DNA from: an uncultured Raoultella sp.
GTDB lineage: Bacteria; Pseudomonadota; Gammaproteobacteria; Enterobacterales; Enterobacteriaceae
DNA: 64,000 bases
Assembly (NCBI GenBank): GCA_900759445.1
Contig: CAAEVH010000040.1
Coordinates: 29,184 to 93,183, forward strand
Reading direction: 5' to 3'
Position numbers and translations under genes: made by a program. How positions within the stretch are numbered: position 1 is the stretch's first letter; each line of letters begins with the position of its first letter. Positions 1 to 9,117 of this stretch are shown here, piece after piece. The notes under the pieces are model-generated. The model had not been told where the DNA came from. It searched no databases and worked only from the letters and a program-made list of their open reading frames with translations.

Positions 1-250
1 ACCGGACCGAATTAAGATAAGCCGCGAACTCATCACTGATGTGCATAAAAGTGGACCACGGCAGGCCATCATTCAGGCCATAATCAAATGCTGCGCTTCA
101 CTGGAGATAATGATTTCTGCGGTCGGCGTCGAAAAACCTGAAGAGTGGATGTGGCTTGAATCCGCGGGTATTGAGATCTTCCAGGGTAACCTGTTTGCAA
201 GAGCCTGCCTGAATGGTACTCCGTCTGTCGCTTGGCCAGAGAAAAAATGA
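1..250 (+). CDS. bluF: BluF (YcgF), C-terminal end of the EAL domain, partial
   Basis: The reading frame is open from base 2 and ends at the TGA at 248-250. It encodes the last 82 or so residues of an EAL-fold protein and ends in SVAWPEKK. The sequence closely matches the C-terminus of E. coli BluF, a blue-light sensor with an N-terminal BLUF (FAD) domain and a degenerate EAL domain. In E. coli BluF does not cleave c-di-GMP; when lit it binds the repressor BluR and removes it from DNA. The next gene is bluR, the same order as in E. coli. The BLUF domain lies outside the window, so its flavin-binding residues cannot be checked. Confidence 0.9.
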   Translation, partial: PDRIKISRELITDVHKSGPRQAIIQAIIKCCASLEIMISAVGVEKPEEWMWLESAGIEIFQGNLFARACLNGTPSVAWPEKK

Positions 251-310
251 TTTCTCAGCGTTATAATAATTAACGTATTGTTATTACACAATAATCCCGC
301 CACCTCTTTT

Positions 311-334
311 ATGCTGAACATAAAAATTCAGCAT
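311..334. terminator. Hairpin after bluF, possible weak terminator
   Basis: The arms ATGCTGAA (311-318) and TTCAGCAT (327-334) form a perfect 8-bp stem with an 8-nt loop in the bluF-bluR gap. There is no real U-tract after it, so termination is doubtful. Confidence 0.35.
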
Positions 335-390
335 TTACTCCCTACGTGATAGTAAAGTAAATCTTAATTTTGCTAGAATCCTATGTATGT

Positions 391-419
391 TTTGTACAAT
401 TTGATGCATGTTGTACAAA
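391..419. promoter_or_regulatory. BluR/MlrA-type operator upstream of bluR
   Basis: Perfect 9-bp inverted arms TTTGTACAA (391-399) and TTGTACAAA (411-419) are separated by 11 bp. The known MlrA site is a TTGTACA/TGTACAA dyad with about 12 bp between the arms. BluR and MlrA are close MerR-family relatives with similar DNA-binding domains. The site ends about 50 bp before the bluR start, so autoregulation is the simplest reading. The dyad is visible in the sequence; assignment to BluR is inference. Confidence 0.6.
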
Positions 420-471
420 GTAGCAGGAACCGCATATCGGTGACGGAGAATCATGAGTGTCTGGGGGAATT

Positions 472-1203
472 ATGGCTTATTACAGCATTGGGGATGTCGC
501 AGAACGTTGCGGGATAAATCCTGTCACCCTTCGGGCATGGCAACGACGTTACGGTTTACTCAAACCTCAACGCAGCGAAGGTGGCCACCGACTCTTTGAT
601 GAAGAGGATATTCAACGTATTGAAGAAATAAAACGTTGGATTAGCAGTGGCACACCCGTTGGCAAAGTTAAAGCATTGCTGGAAACCAGTACTCGTGAAA
701 CTGACGACGACTGGAATCAATTGCAAGAAGAGATGATGGGCATTCTTCGTATGGCGTATCCCCCGAAGCTGCGAGCCAAAATTATCGCACTCGGTCGCGC
801 CTACCCCGTAGATGCGTTGATTGATCGCGTTTATCTTCCTGTGCGTCAGCGGTTGATACTTGACCATAATACATCCCGCATCATGAACAGTATGCTTGAT
901 GGCGCATTGATTGAATATGTAGCAACCCTGCTGTCTGAAACGCGCCGCAAATCAGGGAAAGATGCCATCCTGATGGCTTGGGATGTTGAAGACCGAACCC
1001 GTTTATGGCTCGAAGCCTGGCGTTTATCGCAATCGGGCTGGCATATTGCCGTGCTTGCTGAACCCATTGAATCGCCAAGACCTGAACTTTTCCCCGGGCA
1101 AACGCTTTTTGTCTGGACTGGTATTACGCCAACCCGCAGACAAAATGAACTTCTACAACACTGGAACGAACAAGGTTATAAAGTCATTTTTCACAGCCCG
1201 TAA
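472..1203 (+). CDS. bluR: BluR (YcgE), MerR-family repressor
   Basis: This 243-residue transcription factor has an N-terminal MerR winged helix ([20 protein letters not shown], then RRYG and [11 protein letters not shown], residues 3-50). The C-terminal part resembles a B12-binding-like domain but is used for protein contacts. In E. coli BluR represses ycgZ-ymgABC and is released by light-activated BluF. ATG 472 is chosen over GTG 457 because it is preceded by GGGGGA and gives the length and MAYYSIGD start of the E. coli protein. It lies directly after bluF on the same strand. The operator-like dyad at 391-419 suggests autoregulation. Confidence 0.95.
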   Translation: MAYYSIGDVAERCGINPVTLRAWQRRYGLLKPQRSEGGHRLFDEEDIQRIEEIKRWISSGTPVGKVKALLETSTRETDDDWNQLQEEMMGILRMAYPPKLRAKIIALGRAYPVDALIDRVYLPVRQRLILDHNTSRIMNSMLDGALIEYVATLLSETRRKSGKDAILMAWDVEDRTRLWLEAWRLSQSGWHIAVLAEPIESPRPELFPGQTLFVWTGITPTRRQNELLQHWNEQGYKVIFHSP

Positions 1204-1523
1204 CCAACATGTATCGCAGTAATGAGCTGAGTGAGATAAATCTTACTAATTCTCATTTTTTGGGTGGTTATTTTGAATGCCATCCAATGAATCTGTGTTC
1301 ACCACCAGCCTGACTTAATACCCGCAGTAGCATAAAAACAAAACAATATACTCACCCGTGGGTATTATTTTTTTGCAAACGACATCACCTTTTTCCTAAG
1401 TAAAATTTATTAGATCAACTGGCGCACGCCTAATACTTATTCTAGGGTTAAACCATGTCTTCTTGTACCACATTATTGTTTTTCTAAAGTAATAAATGTG
1501 GTTATTTGAAAAAGGTAAAGGAT
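1204..1523. other. Intergenic region bluR to pilus operon
   Basis: About 320 bp of AT-rich DNA with no convincing ORF. It presumably holds the promoter of the pilus operon, but no clear -35/-10 pair or operator was identified. Confidence 0.5.
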
Positions 1524-2054
1524 ATGGCTCTAGTCTTAGACAAACGCTTAATTCTTTGTTGCTGCGCCTTTTCCATTATTCCCGTGGCAAATGCAGCAAC
1601 CGTTAACGGAACATTTCAGGTACTGATGACGATTCAAAAGGCCTGTACCGTGACTGCCGGTTCGGCTTCAAATATCACGCTTGGGCCGGTGAATACCACG
1701 GCAACAAATACCAATGCAAGCAACACGATTTCGATTAATTGTTCTAAAACCACGCCCTATTTTATCGGTCTGGCGCCGTCGGCCGCCAATGGGGGGACGA
1801 CGACGGGCTCAGGCGCCATGTCCTCCGTGGCTAACGCAGCCACCAATACCGATAAAGTGCCCTACCAGCTAAATCGAACATCAGCAACAGGCCCGGTGTG
1901 GGGGAACACCGCCACCGACACCGCGCCTGGAAACGGCGTAGCGGCGACGGGGACCGGGCTGGTGCAAACGTTTACGGTTTATGCCACCGCACCGAGCGCC
2001 AACTTCACTCCTGACGACTATGCCGACACGGTAACGGTTAACGTTAACTACTAA
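1524..2054 (+). CDS. Archaic chaperone-usher pilin, spore coat U (SCPU) domain
   Basis: A secreted pilin of 176 residues. It has a signal peptide (ends near NAAT), one SCPU domain with a conserved cysteine pair (in KACTVTAG and INCSKTTPY), and the family's C-terminal beta strand ending TVTVNVNY. Such proteins are the subunits of CsuA/B-type pili and are donated to the chaperone by strand exchange. ATG 1524 is preferred to TTG 1506 because AAAGG lies just before it and it gives a normal signal peptide. It is the first gene of a four-gene operon with chaperone, usher and tip adhesin. As the only separate pilin it is probably the major shaft subunit. Its mature part is clearly related to the C-terminal half of the tip protein at 5146-6114. 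Confidence 0.85.
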   Translation: MALVLDKRLILCCCAFSIIPVANAATVNGTFQVLMTIQKACTVTAGSASNITLGPVNTTATNTNASNTISINCSKTTPYFIGLAPSAANGGTTTGSGAMSSVANAATNTDKVPYQLNRTSATGPVWGNTATDTAPGNGVAATGTGLVQTFTVYATAPSANFTPDDYADTVTVNVNY

Positions 2055-2068
2055 CTTCAGGAAGCCAC

Positions 2069-2791
2069 ATGAGAGTAAAACTGCCTGTTCAGCAGTGTGC
2101 CTGCGCATGCCTGTTAGGGATGGTTGCGAGCCTCAACCCTGCTGCCGCCAGCGGGCTGCAAATCGCCCCGGTCACGTTAACTTTGCTCGCGACGCAAAAT
2201 GCCGATGGTATCTGGCTTAGTAATGCGGGTGAAAACGCGCTCAATGCCCAGGTTCGGGTTTTTCGCTGGAGCCAGAGCGCTTACGGCGACAAACTTTCCC
2301 CCTCTCAGGGGCTGGTCATTAGCCCGCCGATGCTGGCATTAGCCCCCGGAGAACGTCAGTTGATTCGCGTTATTCGGACCGGCCCACCTTCGGCACATGC
2401 TGAAGACGCTTATCGGTTATCGATAGATGAGTTACCGCCTGCAAAAGTAGAAAAAAATAAGCTTCAGTTTGTGCTGCATTATTCCGTCCCCGTTTTCATT
2501 CAACCAACATCAGCGGCGCAAACGCAGGCAAAATTGCAATGGAAATTACAACAGCTTGATGGCAAAAAATTTATTGAAGTGAGTAACCAGGGAAATGGGC
2601 ATGCACAATTATCTGCTGCAACATTTATAAGCCCTGACGGTGCTAAAAAAGTTATTACGCCCGGACTGTTAGGCTACGTTTTACCCGGCTCAACGATGCG
2701 CTGGATAGTCTCTCCGTCGGCCAGTAATACTCATGATGGCGGGAAAGTTGAAGTCACAATCAATGGCCAAAAAACAGTACAAGATCTGTAA
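2069..2791 (+). CDS. Periplasmic pilus chaperone, archaic (CsuC-like)
   Basis: A 240-residue PapD-like chaperone. It has a signal peptide (through AAASG), an N-terminal immunoglobulin-like domain starting LQIAPVTLTLLA, and the usual interdomain signature around APGERQLIRVIRTG. It would fold pilins in the periplasm and hand them to the usher. The SD AGGAAG lies 4-9 bases before ATG 2069, only 14 bp after the pilin stop. Its 3' end overlaps the usher start, so the two are likely translationally coupled. The closest well-studied relatives are CsuC of Acinetobacter and other archaic chaperones. Confidence 0.88.
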   Translation: MRVKLPVQQCACACLLGMVASLNPAAASGLQIAPVTLTLLATQNADGIWLSNAGENALNAQVRVFRWSQSAYGDKLSPSQGLVISPPMLALAPGERQLIRVIRTGPPSAHAEDAYRLSIDELPPAKVEKNKLQFVLHYSVPVFIQPTSAAQTQAKLQWKLQQLDGKKFIEVSNQGNGHAQLSAATFISPDGAKKVITPGLLGYVLPGSTMRWIVSPSASNTHDGGKVEVTINGQKTVQDL

Positions 2792-5132
2792 CAGATCCTG
2801 GCTTCTGGTGAAATATTGCTTTCTCAATGGAGTATTAATATCGGGAATGGTTTGCGCACAAACGCTGAATAATAACCAGAACGAAGATGGTGTTATTAAT
2901 GGCGCAGCGCAGCTCGTGGGGGTCAATTTGTATCTCGACGTCACCTTAAATGGGAATCCCGTTGGGCTGGTGCATTTGGGTTACGATAATGGAAAGCTCT
3001 ATGCTGGGGCAGATACCCTGCGAAAAATGGGCTTTCGCTTTGCGCCTGATGCCACTCACGCCGTCTGCCTGAACGATATCCCCGAGCTAACCATTGACTA
3101 TAACGTTCAGTTGCAAACGCTTTCGCTTACTGCGCCACTCAGTTCACTCGATCTTGCGACCACGCAGCTTAACTCCCCCGTAGAGACCGCGCCGACGGCG
3201 ACAACATCACGCGGAGCGCTGCTCAATTACGATATCTATACCCAACAGGGGGATGAAAGCGCAATAAATACCTTCAGCGAACTCCGCGCTTTCAATGCTG
3301 CAGGCGTGCTCAGCACCACCCAGTTGACGCAGTATTCCACCGAGGAAAATGCGGATAACAGCGTTGAGCGACTCGATACCAGCTGGCGTACGTCATTTCC
3401 CGAAACGATGCTGGCGGTAACCGTTGGCGATACCCTGACCAGTTCACTTATCTGGTCCCGGCCGACGCGTATCGGCGGCATTCAGATAGGAACCGATTTT
3501 GGTTTGCGGCCCTATATGCCAACCACCCCGCTCCCTGCATATCTTGGCTCCGCGACGTTGCCGTCAAACGTTGAGCTGTACGTCGACGGCGTCAGGTACT
3601 ACAACGGAGAAGTCCCCGCGGGTAGCTTTCAGATCAACACAATGCCGAACATCAGTGGCGCGGGAACGGGTCAGGTGATGATGACGGATGCGCTGGGCAG
3701 AACGAGCGTACAAAATTTTTCGTTCTACAACGATCAGCAACTGCTGCGGGAAGGATTAACTGCCTGGTCTGCAGAACTGGGTACGGTACGCGAAAACTAT
3801 GGTTACTCCTCTTTTGATTATGCCAGCGCACCGGTACTGAGCGGTACATGGCGTCGTGGGTTTAGCAATACGTTCACCGCCGGGACTCACGCTGAAACCA
3901 GCGATGGACTGATTAACGCGGGCTTCAGTAACGACTGGATCCCAGGTACCCGCAGCGGCACGTTTTCGACCTCAATTGCCGCAAGTACCGACGCAGGAAA
4001 GAACGGTTTTCTGTACAGTTTTGGTTACCGTTGGTCCGGCGAACGGTTTAATTTCAGTACCAGTACGACGGCCACTTCCGGCGATTATCGTGATGTCGCC
4101 ACCCATTATGGCGAGCCGCCACCGACGCTTAACAGCAATACGGTCATTGGCTATTCGCTGGAAGCTGCCGGTAATGTCAGCCTGAGTTACCTGCAGTTTC
4201 GTTATCCGCACGAAAATGCGGTGCGCTACGCCAACGCCAGCTGGTTCAAATCGATTACCGACAACATTTCACTGAATGCCGGATTCAACCAAAACATCGA
4301 CGATAACCGCGATCGCAGTCTCTATCTGATGGTGACAATGACCACTGATAACAATCTCAGTGCCAGCAGCACCCTACAACGTACCAATGATGAGACCGGC
4401 TACCAGCTCAACGCCAGCCTGACGCCTCCTGCCGACGGCGGTTGGGGCTGGAATCTGGCCGCCAGTCAGCAGGCTTCCCGGCAAAGCGGTCAGGGAGAAG
4501 TGGGATATCTGGGTCGTTATGGTAAAGCTTACGCGGGATTCAGCCGTTTACCGGATAACCATTACGGCTACGCAGGCGCCACCGGATCGCTTGTTACCAT
4601 GGGAGGCGGCCTGTTTGCAGCACGTGAAATCAACAATGGCTTTGCCGTCGTATCAACTGACGGCGTTCCTGACGTCCCGATTAAATTACAAAATAACCTG
4701 ATTGGTCGCAGCGACGACCAGGGGCTATTGCTGGTCACGCCGCTGAACAGTTATCAAAAAAACCTGATCAGTATTGACCCTATGGATCTCCCCGCCAATA
4801 TGCGGATCGCACGCGTTGAGACGAATGCAACGCCTGCCGATCGTTCCGGTACATTGGTTAGCTTTGGCATCACCCCGGTACGCGCTGCGCAGGTCATCCT
4901 CGTCGACAATCAGGGTAAACCCATTCCCGAAGGCAGCATGGCATACGCCATCAGCGGAGCAGGACAATCGTCTGTCGTTGGTTTTGATGGGATGACCTGG
5001 TTCGACACGCTGGAACAGCACAACGCGCTGCGCGTTGAGACAGACACCGGCAGTTGTCGCGTGCAATTTGACTATCCCGCTTCCGCAAAGGGGATTGTGC
5101 AAATAGGTCCACTGGTTTGCCGGCCATACTGA
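2763..5132 (+). CDS. Outer-membrane pilus usher, archaic (CsuD-like)
   Basis: An outer-membrane pore of about 789 residues that recruits chaperone-pilin complexes and secretes the growing fibre. Visible parts are a signal peptide (ends VCAQ), an N-terminal chaperone-binding domain, a long beta barrel with a plug region (FGLRPYMPTTPLPAYLGSA onward), and C-terminal domains ending in a cysteine-bearing CRVQFDY...VCRPY segment. The frame also allows a start at 2733. ATG 2763 puts the basic MAKKQYK stretch at the signal-peptide N-terminus and is preferred, but this is uncertain. It overlaps the chaperone gene by 29 bp. The length is within the archaic usher range. Confidence 0.88.
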   Translation: MAKKQYKICNRSWLLVKYCFLNGVLISGMVCAQTLNNNQNEDGVINGAAQLVGVNLYLDVTLNGNPVGLVHLGYDNGKLYAGADTLRKMGFRFAPDATHAVCLNDIPELTIDYNVQLQTLSLTAPLSSLDLATTQLNSPVETAPTATTSRGALLNYDIYTQQGDESAINTFSELRAFNAAGVLSTTQLTQYSTEENADNSVERLDTSWRTSFPETMLAVTVGDTLTSSLIWSRPTRIGGIQIGTDFGLRPYMPTTPLPAYLGSATLPSNVELYVDGVRYYNGEVPAGSFQINTMPNISGAGTGQVMMTDALGRTSVQNFSFYNDQQLLREGLTAWSAELGTVRENYGYSSFDYASAPVLSGTWRRGFSNTFTAGTHAETSDGLINAGFSNDWIPGTRSGTFSTSIAASTDAGKNGFLYSFGYRWSGERFNFSTSTTATSGDYRDVATHYGEPPPTLNSNTVIGYSLEAAGNVSLSYLQFRYPHENAVRYANASWFKSITDNISLNAGFNQNIDDNRDRSLYLMVTMTTDNNLSASSTLQRTNDETGYQLNASLTPPADGGWGWNLAASQQASRQSGQGEVGYLGRYGKAYAGFSRLPDNHYGYAGATGSLVTMGGGLFAAREINNGFAVVSTDGVPDVPIKLQNNLIGRSDDQGLLLVTPLNSYQKNLISIDPMDLPANMRIARVETNATPADRSGTLVSFGITPVRAAQVILVDNQGKPIPEGSMAYAISGAGQSSVVGFDGMTWFDTLEQHNALRVETDTGSCRVQFDYPASAKGIVQIGPLVCRPY

Positions 5133-5145
5133 CAGGAGTGCGCAC

Positions 5146-6114
5146 ATGAGGTTAAGGCATCTGTTACTCATCGCAGCCGTACTCTTTTGTCCGGCGATTA
5201 GCCATGCCGTAACCTGTTCGGTGAGCAATGTACAACCCATAAATTTGGGCTCAGTCAATCCGCTGTCTGCGACAGGCGCAACGTCATCAATGACGTTCAA
5301 CTACACCTGCACCAAAGAGCTTGGCGACGCGCTGGCAGGGATCAACCTCTGTTTTAATATTGGCGCCTCAGCCGTCAGTGGCCAGGTGACACCCCGAAAT
5401 ATGTCATTAAACGGAACACCTGCCAGAACGCTGGCATACCAGCTTTACCAGGATGCCGGACACACCAAAGTCTGGGGGAGTCAGTATCAGTCGGGAACAA
5501 CTTTTCCAATGGTACAGCTTAACCTGCTGAACCTGACGCCAGTGACGGGCTCACTCACGGTATCAGCGCAGATTGTCACGCCACAAACCTCAGCGGTCCC
5601 CGGAAGCTATCAGGATAGTTATACGGCGGCGACAGCCCTTGTCACCCTCAATCCTGGATTGCTTTTCCCGCCGACCACCTGTGGCGATACCGTTGCCGCC
5701 AGGCTTCCCTTCACCGTATCGGCGACGGTCAGCAAACAGTGCAATATCACCTCTGCAACCAATATTAGCTTTGCGCCCGCCGGGGCGACCGGGCGTAACC
5801 TAACGGCTTCGAATACCGTGGGCGTAGCATGTTCCAATAACACGCCTTACACCATCGGACTTCAGCCCTCTAACGGCAATACGGCAGGCAGCGGCGTGAT
5901 GGCCGGCACGGGGTCAAATACGGACAAGGTCCCCTACCAACTTAGCTCGACGCCTGGGCCGTCCGGTACGGTTTGGGGCAATTCATCGCTCAATACCGTC
6001 GCGGGCAACGGTACGGGAACCACCACCACCTACCCGGTTTACGCCACCGTTCCCAGCGCGAACTACACGCCTGACAACTATGCTGATACCGTTACCATCG
6101 CCGTGACCTACTGA
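5146..6114 (+). CDS. Two-domain tip adhesin of archaic pilus (CsuE-like)
   Basis: A secreted 322-residue protein with a signal peptide (ends SHAVTC) and two SCPU domains. The N-terminal domain (from about residue 22) has no close match in the operon. The C-terminal domain (from about residue 200, KQCNITS) closely resembles the pilin at 1524-2054, with shared stretches such as TDKVPYQL and VPSANYTPD(D/N)YADTVT. In Csu pili the tip protein CsuE has this layout and its N-terminal loops bind hydrophobic surfaces. ATG 5146 has the SD CAGGAG 13 bp after the usher stop. It is the last gene of the operon. The binding target cannot be read from sequence. Confidence 0.85.
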   Translation: MRLRHLLLIAAVLFCPAISHAVTCSVSNVQPINLGSVNPLSATGATSSMTFNYTCTKELGDALAGINLCFNIGASAVSGQVTPRNMSLNGTPARTLAYQLYQDAGHTKVWGSQYQSGTTFPMVQLNLLNLTPVTGSLTVSAQIVTPQTSAVPGSYQDSYTAATALVTLNPGLLFPPTTCGDTVAARLPFTVSATVSKQCNITSATNISFAPAGATGRNLTASNTVGVACSNNTPYTIGLQPSNGNTAGSGVMAGTGSNTDKVPYQLSSTPGPSGTVWGNSSLNTVAGNGTGTTTTYPVYATVPSANYTPDNYADTVTIAVTY

Positions 6115-6435
6115 CCCCAGCTTAATCGCAATAAAGCAAATACATTTTATTATCATATTATTTACTTTTAGAGGTGCGTCATAAATCTGACAAATTGCGA
6201 TTTTTATAAATCATGCATATTAAATTACCCAGCCAGCAAAATTACCGAAATATCAGCACAATCAGAGAATAACTATTCACCTCTCGGCCAAAGCCCACAC
6301 GCTTCATGCCGATAAACCGTGTTAGCCGGACAGGCCATTCTATGAAATAAATGTTAAATTTAGGTTCATATGGTGTGATTCACTGTATACCACGGCCAAA
6401 TTAAGAACATATTACTTTTATAACTAAGGTTTATC
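6115..6435. other. Intergenic region, pilus operon to dehydrogenase
   Basis: 321 bp of AT-rich sequence without an ORF. It must hold the 3' end of the pilus transcript and the promoter of the dehydrogenase gene. No strong hairpin-plus-U terminator or clear promoter was seen. The dehydrogenase SD is TAAGG at about 6425. Confidence 0.5.
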
Positions 6436-7710
6436 ATGGATAAGTTATCTTACGCTTCAGATAGCAGCACATCTGCCTGGAATACCTACCTGCAACAAAT
6501 CGAGCGTGTGGCCCCTTACCTGGGCGAACTTTCCCATTGGGTGGATACCCTGCGCCACCCAAAACGCGCGCTGATTGTCGATATCCCGGTGCAGATGGAT
6601 GACGGTACTATCCGTCATTTTGAAGGGTATCGCGTGCAACATAACCTCTCCCGCGGGCCGGGCAAAGGCGGTGTGCGTTATCATCCTGATGTTGATCTTA
6701 ATGAAGTGATGGCCCTGTCCGCATGGATGACCATCAAATGCGCAGCGTTGAACCTGCCGTACGGCGGTGCGAAAGGTGGCGTGCGCGTCGATCCGTTCTC
6801 GCTTTCCGAAGGTGAACTGGAGCGTTTAACCCGCCGTTATACCAGCGAAATCGGCATTATCATCGGGCCGCAGAAAGATATTCCTGCGCCGGATGTGGGG
6901 ACTAACGGAAAGGTAATGGCCTGGATGATGGATACCTACTCCATGAACCACGGCACCACCGTGACCAGCGTGGTCACCGGTAAACCTATTCACCTCGGCG
7001 GCTCGTTAGGCCGTGATAAAGCCACCGGTCGTGGTGTTTTCGTCAGCGGTCTGGAAGTGGCGCGTCGTGCCAACATCGACGTTGAAGGCGCTCGCGTAGC
7101 GGTGCAAGGTTTTGGTAACGTCGGCAGCGAAGCCGCCCGCCTGTTCGCGGCAGCAGGAGCACGCGTGGTCGCGATTCAGGATCACACCGCAACGCTGTTT
7201 AACTCAACGGGTATCGACATGGCCGCGTTGTCTGCCTGGCAACTGGAGCACAAACAGATTGCCGGTTTCCCGGGCGCTGAAACCATTGCCAGCGAAGCCT
7301 TCTGGAGCCTGGAGATGGATATTCTGATCCCGGCCGCGCTCGAAGGCCAGATCACCCGTCACCGCGCGGAAACGCTGACCTGTAAACTGGTACTCGAAGG
7401 CGCTAACGGCCCAACCTATCCGGATGCCGACGACGTTCTGGCAAGCCGCGGTATCGTGGTTGTCCCAGACGTTGTTTGTAACGCCGGCGGCGTAACCGTC
7501 AGCTACTTCGAATGGGTTCAGGACATGGCTAGCTTCTTCTGGAGCGAAGAAGAGATTAACAATCGCATGGACAAAATCATGACCGATGCGATGGTACACG
7601 TGTGGGAAAAAGCGGCAGAGAAATCCTGCTCACTGCGTACGGCAGCCTACATTGTTGCCTGCGAACGCATTCTGCTGGCACGTAAAGATCGCGGAATTTA
7701 TCCGGGCTAA
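6436..7710 (+). CDS. Glu/Leu/Phe/Val dehydrogenase family protein (second GdhA-like)
   Basis: A 424-residue amino-acid dehydrogenase that would interconvert glutamate (or another amino acid) and its 2-oxo acid with NAD(P). It shows the substrate-domain glycine and lysine motif [14 protein letters not shown] (about residues 109-122) and the Rossmann motif [12 protein letters not shown] (about 219-230). The length matches the hexameric GDH family. It is distinct from the NADP-dependent GdhA of E. coli, and a homologue lies near treA in Salmonella. Coenzyme and substrate are not settled by these motifs. It stands alone, with a strong terminator right after it. Confidence 0.85.
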   Translation: MDKLSYASDSSTSAWNTYLQQIERVAPYLGELSHWVDTLRHPKRALIVDIPVQMDDGTIRHFEGYRVQHNLSRGPGKGGVRYHPDVDLNEVMALSAWMTIKCAALNLPYGGAKGGVRVDPFSLSEGELERLTRRYTSEIGIIIGPQKDIPAPDVGTNGKVMAWMMDTYSMNHGTTVTSVVTGKPIHLGGSLGRDKATGRGVFVSGLEVARRANIDVEGARVAVQGFGNVGSEAARLFAAAGARVVAIQDHTATLFNSTGIDMAALSAWQLEHKQIAGFPGAETIASEAFWSLEMDILIPAALEGQITRHRAETLTCKLVLEGANGPTYPDADDVLASRGIVVVPDVVCNAGGVTVSYFEWVQDMASFFWSEEEINNRMDKIMTDAMVHVWEKAAEKSCSLRTAAYIVACERILLARKDRGIYPG

Positions 7711-7730
7711 CGCCGAAATCGACCTTGCCT

Positions 7731-7764
7731 ACAAACCACCTGCTCTGCAGGTGGTTTGTTTTCC
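7731..7764 (+). terminator. Rho-independent terminator of the dehydrogenase gene
   Basis: A perfect 13-bp stem (7731-7743 with 7747-7759, 3-nt loop) is followed by TTTT. It lies 20 bp after the stop codon. A run of A on the other side could let it work in both directions. Confidence 0.85.
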
Positions 7765-7838
7765 ATAAACACCCGTGAATCAGCTTCCCGGCCAAATACG
7801 GCCCAACATCTCATTTTCGCTGTTTTATGCACCATGAC

Positions 7839-7884
7839 GTTCCAATACGGAACATTATTATGTTGCTACGTTTCGTATTGAAAC
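7839..7884. promoter_or_regulatory. Paired 15-bp palindromes upstream of dhaK, candidate operator
   Basis: Two palindromes of the form GTTYC-N5-GRAAC occur here: GTTCC-AATAC-GGAAC (7839-7853) and GTTTC-GTATT-GAAAC (7870-7884). The second, read on the other strand, repeats the first with AATAC in the centre. Their centres are 31 bp apart, about three helical turns, so two dimers would sit on one DNA face. They lie about 150-200 bp before dhaK. DhaR is the known activator of dhaKLM in E. coli, but I do not know its exact site and dhaR is not next door, so the binding protein is open. Confidence 0.5.
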
Positions 7885-8035
7885 GCCCATTACAGCAATT
7901 TTCTTTTGCCAACCCGTGTGCAAAATTACCTTATCGGCAGCGAGCAGTCGCCGTGGCGTTGTATAACCCGATACCCTACATCAGATGCCTGCCCGAATCT
8001 GGCAGCCATCCAGGACTGTCTGCGGAGCATAAATA

Positions 8036-9106
8036 ATGAAAAAATTGATTAACCGTGTTGAAGACGTACTGACTGAACAACTCGCCGGACTGGCGAAAGC
8101 GTATCCTTCCCTGGCACTGCATCAGGATCCGGTATATGTCACCCGCGCAGATGCGCCGGTAATGGGCAAAGTGGCGCTGCTTTCCGGCGGCGGCAGCGGA
8201 CACGAGCCTATGCACTGCGGCTATATTGGTCAGGGCATGCTCTCTGGTGCCTGCCCGGGTGAAATTTTTACCTCACCCACGCCGGATAAAATGTTCGAAT
8301 GCGCCATGCAAATTGATGGCGGCGAAGGCGTACTGCTGATCATCAAAAATTACACCGGCGATATTCTTAATTTCGAAACCGCCACCGAGCTGTTGCATGA
8401 AAGCGGCGTCAAAGTCACCACCATGGTAGTGGATGACGACGTGGCGGTGAAAGACAGTCTGTATACCGCCGGTCGTCGTGGTGTGGCGAATACCGTATTG
8501 ATCGAAAAACTGGTCGGCGCTGCCGCCGAACGCGGTGACTCACTGGAAGTCTGTGCGGCGCTGGGTCGTAAACTGAATAACCAGGGCCACTCCATTGGGA
8601 TAGCCATTGGCGCCTGTACCGTTCCGGCCGCCGGACAACCGTCGTTCACGTTGCAGGATAACGAAATGGAGTTTGGCGTGGGTATCCACGGGGAACCGGG
8701 CATTGACCGCCGCACCTTCACTTCCCTCGATCAGACCGTTGATGAAATGTTCGATACCCTGCTGGAAAACGGCAACTACAGCCGTACGCTCCGCCACTGG
8801 GACAACGTTCAGGGCGCGTGGCAGGAAGGCAAAGAAAGCAAACGCGCGTTGCAAAGCGGCGATCGCGTCATTGCGCTGGTCAATAATCTCGGTGCGACGC
8901 CGCTGTCAGAACTCTTCGGCGTGTATAACCGCCTCGAAAGCCGTTGCCAGGACGCCGGCATCGTCATTGAGCGCAATCTGATCGGTTCTTACTGTACCTC
9001 TCTGGATATGACCGGCTTCTCAATCACCCTGTTACAGGTGGATGACGACACGCTGAGCTTATGGGATGCACCGGTTCACACCCCTGCTCTCAACTGGGGT
9101 AAATAA
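8036..9106 (+). CDS. dhaK: Dihydroxyacetone kinase subunit DhaK
   Basis: The substrate-binding subunit of the PTS-dependent dihydroxyacetone kinase, 356 residues. Dihydroxyacetone is held covalently on His218 (in VGIHGEP); His56 (in GGGSGHEP) and Asp109 (in YTGD) match the catalytic pair of E. coli DhaK. Phosphate comes from the ADP cofactor bound on DhaL. ATG 8036 follows GGAG by 10 bases. It is the first gene of dhaKLM. In E. coli dhaR is divergent from dhaK; here that place is taken by the dehydrogenase gene. Confidence 0.97.
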   Translation: MKKLINRVEDVLTEQLAGLAKAYPSLALHQDPVYVTRADAPVMGKVALLSGGGSGHEPMHCGYIGQGMLSGACPGEIFTSPTPDKMFECAMQIDGGEGVLLIIKNYTGDILNFETATELLHESGVKVTTMVVDDDVAVKDSLYTAGRRGVANTVLIEKLVGAAAERGDSLEVCAALGRKLNNQGHSIGIAIGACTVPAAGQPSFTLQDNEMEFGVGIHGEPGIDRRTFTSLDQTVDEMFDTLLENGNYSRTLRHWDNVQGAWQEGKESKRALQSGDRVIALVNNLGATPLSELFGVYNRLESRCQDAGIVIERNLIGSYCTSLDMTGFSITLLQVDDDTLSLWDAPVHTPALNWGK

Positions 9107-9117
9107 GGAGATACATG

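Noticed and set aside
4725..5300. 191-residue frame opposite the usher and tip genes
   Set aside because: It covers the end of the usher and the start of the tip gene on the other strand, with no domain or SD.
7827..8036. 69-residue frame before dhaK
   Set aside because: It covers the palindromes and dhaK leader, lacks an SD and has no family resemblance. Not a remnant of dhaR as far as can be seen.
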